Under the pieces are notes generated by a model that did not search any database, was not told the DNA's origin, and worked only from the letters and a program-made list of their open reading frames with translations. This document shows, in pieces, positions 25,159 through 26,539 of a stretch of DNA of 26,539 bases (positions within the stretch are counted from its first letter, which is position 1; every line of letters starts with the position of its first letter). The position numbers and the translations under genes are program-made. This stretch comes from Dysgonomonas gadei ATCC BAA-286 (GTDB lineage Bacteria > Bacteroidota > Bacteroidia > Bacteroidales > Dysgonomonadaceae): contig NZ_GL891994.1 of the NCBI RefSeq assembly GCF_000213555.1, forward strand, positions 49,612 through 76,150. The letters run 5' to 3'.

Positions 25159-26378
25159 TTATGCCATCCACTTATCCAGCATTTCCTGTACAATATCTTC
25201 ATCGTGTAAGTGCATATAAATATTTTTGATGTCGTTCCCTTCCGCATGCCCCATTATACGCTCGGCAATACTGTCTCTGATACCTTTCTTCGCTGCTATG
25301 GTTCGGAAACTATGCCTTGCCCGATGGAAGGTCATTGTCTTATTGATTTTGAGGTCTTTCATGATCTCTTTGAGATATCGGTTAGTGGGTTGATTGGTCA
25401 GAGGGGAAAAAATCTTTTAGAAGAATTCTTTCTCTTTTGTTTGGATACCATTTTTCGTCTTTATTGTGATCGTTCTTTCTAATAATTGTTCTACAGTATT
25501 TGAAACAATAGGGATTTTATACATAACGCCTGTTTTCTGGTGCTCATTGGTAAGTAGGTAGTAAGTTGCTTCGGCTTTATCTTTCTTTAGTGTAATAGGC
25601 TTTAAATCGCTGTAGGTGACATTGTAAAACTCTGCATACGATAAGGAGGTGTAACAGCTAAAGAGGAAGTCCCTCAGTACTTCATTTTCACCTTCGGTGT
25701 ATTTACTTGTATCATAGGTTGTTTAAAGCTTCTTTAGCTCTTCTTCGGTCAGGATATCGCTGTTCTGGGCTTTTGTGATCTTCTTGATCTCGAATTTATC
25801 GTAAGGGTTCTTGTCAATATACTCTTTGTTTTGTGCCAAGCCTAGCAAAAATTTAAAGTTGGCGTGTTTCTTATAGATGGTAGAAAGCAGATTGCCTGTT
25901 TTGATTTCGTAGTCGTGAAAGCGTTGGATGTATTCTAATGTAATTTCACCGAAGGTAAGTGTGGGTTTCCACTCCTTCATCTTATTGATCAGGTTATGGT
26001 AGTTATCCATTGTGCGGGGCGAAGGTGCGGACTTGATTAATTCAAGTTCTTGTTCGATAAAGACATAGAAATCGGCATTGCCGTAATACTTGTCTTTGAG
26101 CTTTGAGATGAATTCGGTTACTGGCAGTGGTTTTAGAAAGTTATCCAGTATGATACTTTCGGCTTTGTGGTATTGTTCCTTGATGAGTTGGTTGTAGCGG
26201 ATATGGTGGGGTTCGGTAGCTTTGACCTGTTTCTTGTTATCGTTCCAGTGTTTGGGATGTACAGATATATTTAATCCTATAAACGTGAATCGCCTATAGG
26301 ATGTATAACGGATGCAAACTTGCTGTTTACCTTCCTTTGATAATTGTTCCTGAGTAAGATTTTTAATGTCGCTCTCAT
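25159..26378 (-). pseudogene. Tyrosine recombinase (integrase), inactivated
   Basis: A site-specific integrase of the Bacteroidetes mobile-element type, about 405 residues if repaired. The likely start is at 26378 (MRATLKILLRNNYQRK, the start of an Arm-type DNA-binding domain). A frameshift near 26320-26330 moves to the frame GKQQVCIRYTSYRRFTFIGLN, then SVHPKHWNDNKK. That frame runs through the SAM-like core-binding region (MDNYHNLINKMKEWKP) to TAA at 25723-25725. Beyond it the same frame resumes (TSKYTEGENEVLRDFLFSCY), meets TAA at 25417-25419 and ends at 25159. The catalytic His/Arg box FHRARHSFRT, the GH box and the IYMHL tyrosine are present. The first arginine, expected at the usual TGLRYSDL position, is replaced (TSLSYAEF). 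It is inactive by several independent lesions. Confidence 0.85.
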
Positions 26379-26442
26379 TGTTTCTACAATTGTTTTCTAG
26401 TCTAACAATTGTACAACAAAAGCATGTATTTTATGAAGTCTC

Positions 26443-26538
26443 TTATTTTAACCTCTCCACCACAGTAAGGTTATTTCGCTGATTATCTTTCGGTTGTTTG
26501 AGATTTTGAATAACTGTTTCTATTCCTTTTTCACCTTT
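26443..26538 (-). CDS. 3' end of an unidentified gene running off the window
   Basis: The minus-strand frame entering from the right edge is open for 31 codons and ends at 26443 (KGEKGIETVIQNLKQPKDNQ..., finishing TVVERLK). It has a plausible coding look (Lys/Glu/Gln rich, no rare pattern) and precedes the integrase remnant by 64 bases. I do not recognise the family, and so short an open frame may be chance. Confidence 0.35.
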   Translation of the reverse strand, partial: KGEKGIETVIQNLKQPKDNQRNNLTVVERLK

Positions 26539-26539
26539 A

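Noticed and set aside
25032..25247. 71-codon minus-strand ORF overlapping the recombinase 3' end
   Set aside because: It is in a different frame from the recombinase, which has clear catalytic motifs over the same bases, and has no recognisable content.

Overview
The window looks like a chromosome segment of a Bacteroidales bacterium (Bacteroides, Parabacteroides or Dysgonomonas type). The basis is a SusC/SusD polysaccharide-utilisation locus, starts without useful Shine-Dalgarno sequences, and a double-glycine peptide system with a leader of the Bacteroidales type. The genus cannot be fixed from the sequence.

Left half (about 257-12458, plus strand): a glycan-utilisation locus. It holds an IPT/TIG plus NHL-repeat lipoprotein, a SusC-like TonB-dependent transporter, a SusD-like lipoprotein and a DUF1735/DUF4973-like lipoprotein, closed by a hairpin terminator at 8037-8063. 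A 730-base gap full of degenerate repeats follows. Then come a secreted GH27 alpha-galactosidase and a secreted GH35 beta-galactosidase, both with catalytic residues visible. Together they suggest capture at the surface and removal of terminal galactose from a galactose-bearing glycan. No regulator or endo-acting enzyme lies in the window.

Middle (12524-13917): an IS256-family element with 10-bp inverted ends and a dead transposase (one nonsense codon, one frameshift). Its right end supplies the stop codon of the neighbouring LanC-like gene, so the element probably removed that gene's natural 3' end.

Right half (about 13917-23838, minus strand): a peptide natural-product or secreted-peptide cluster, and the most unusual part of the window. 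In transcription order it encodes a C39-peptidase ABC exporter, an HlyD-like adaptor, a TolC-like outer-membrane factor, a two-lobed retropepsin-like aspartic protease, the precursor, a two-domain (GT2 plus GT-B) glycosyltransferase and a LanC-like protein. The 151-residue precursor has a typical GG leader but a cysteine-free Gly/Ser/Trp/Tyr core of seven roughly 12-residue repeats. A plausible model is that the peptide is glycosylated inside the cell, cut after the double glycine by the C39 domain and exported through the three-part channel, with the protease acting on it in the periplasm. The product and its role are unknown.

Right edge (23839-26539): a remnant of another glycosyltransferase gene, about 900 bases of AT-rich DNA without an intact gene, a tyrosine-recombinase pseudogene broken by two stops and a frameshift, and the 3' end of a gene that runs off the window. 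The recombinase remnant, the IS element and the uneven base composition suggest that the peptide cluster lies on a decayed mobile island.
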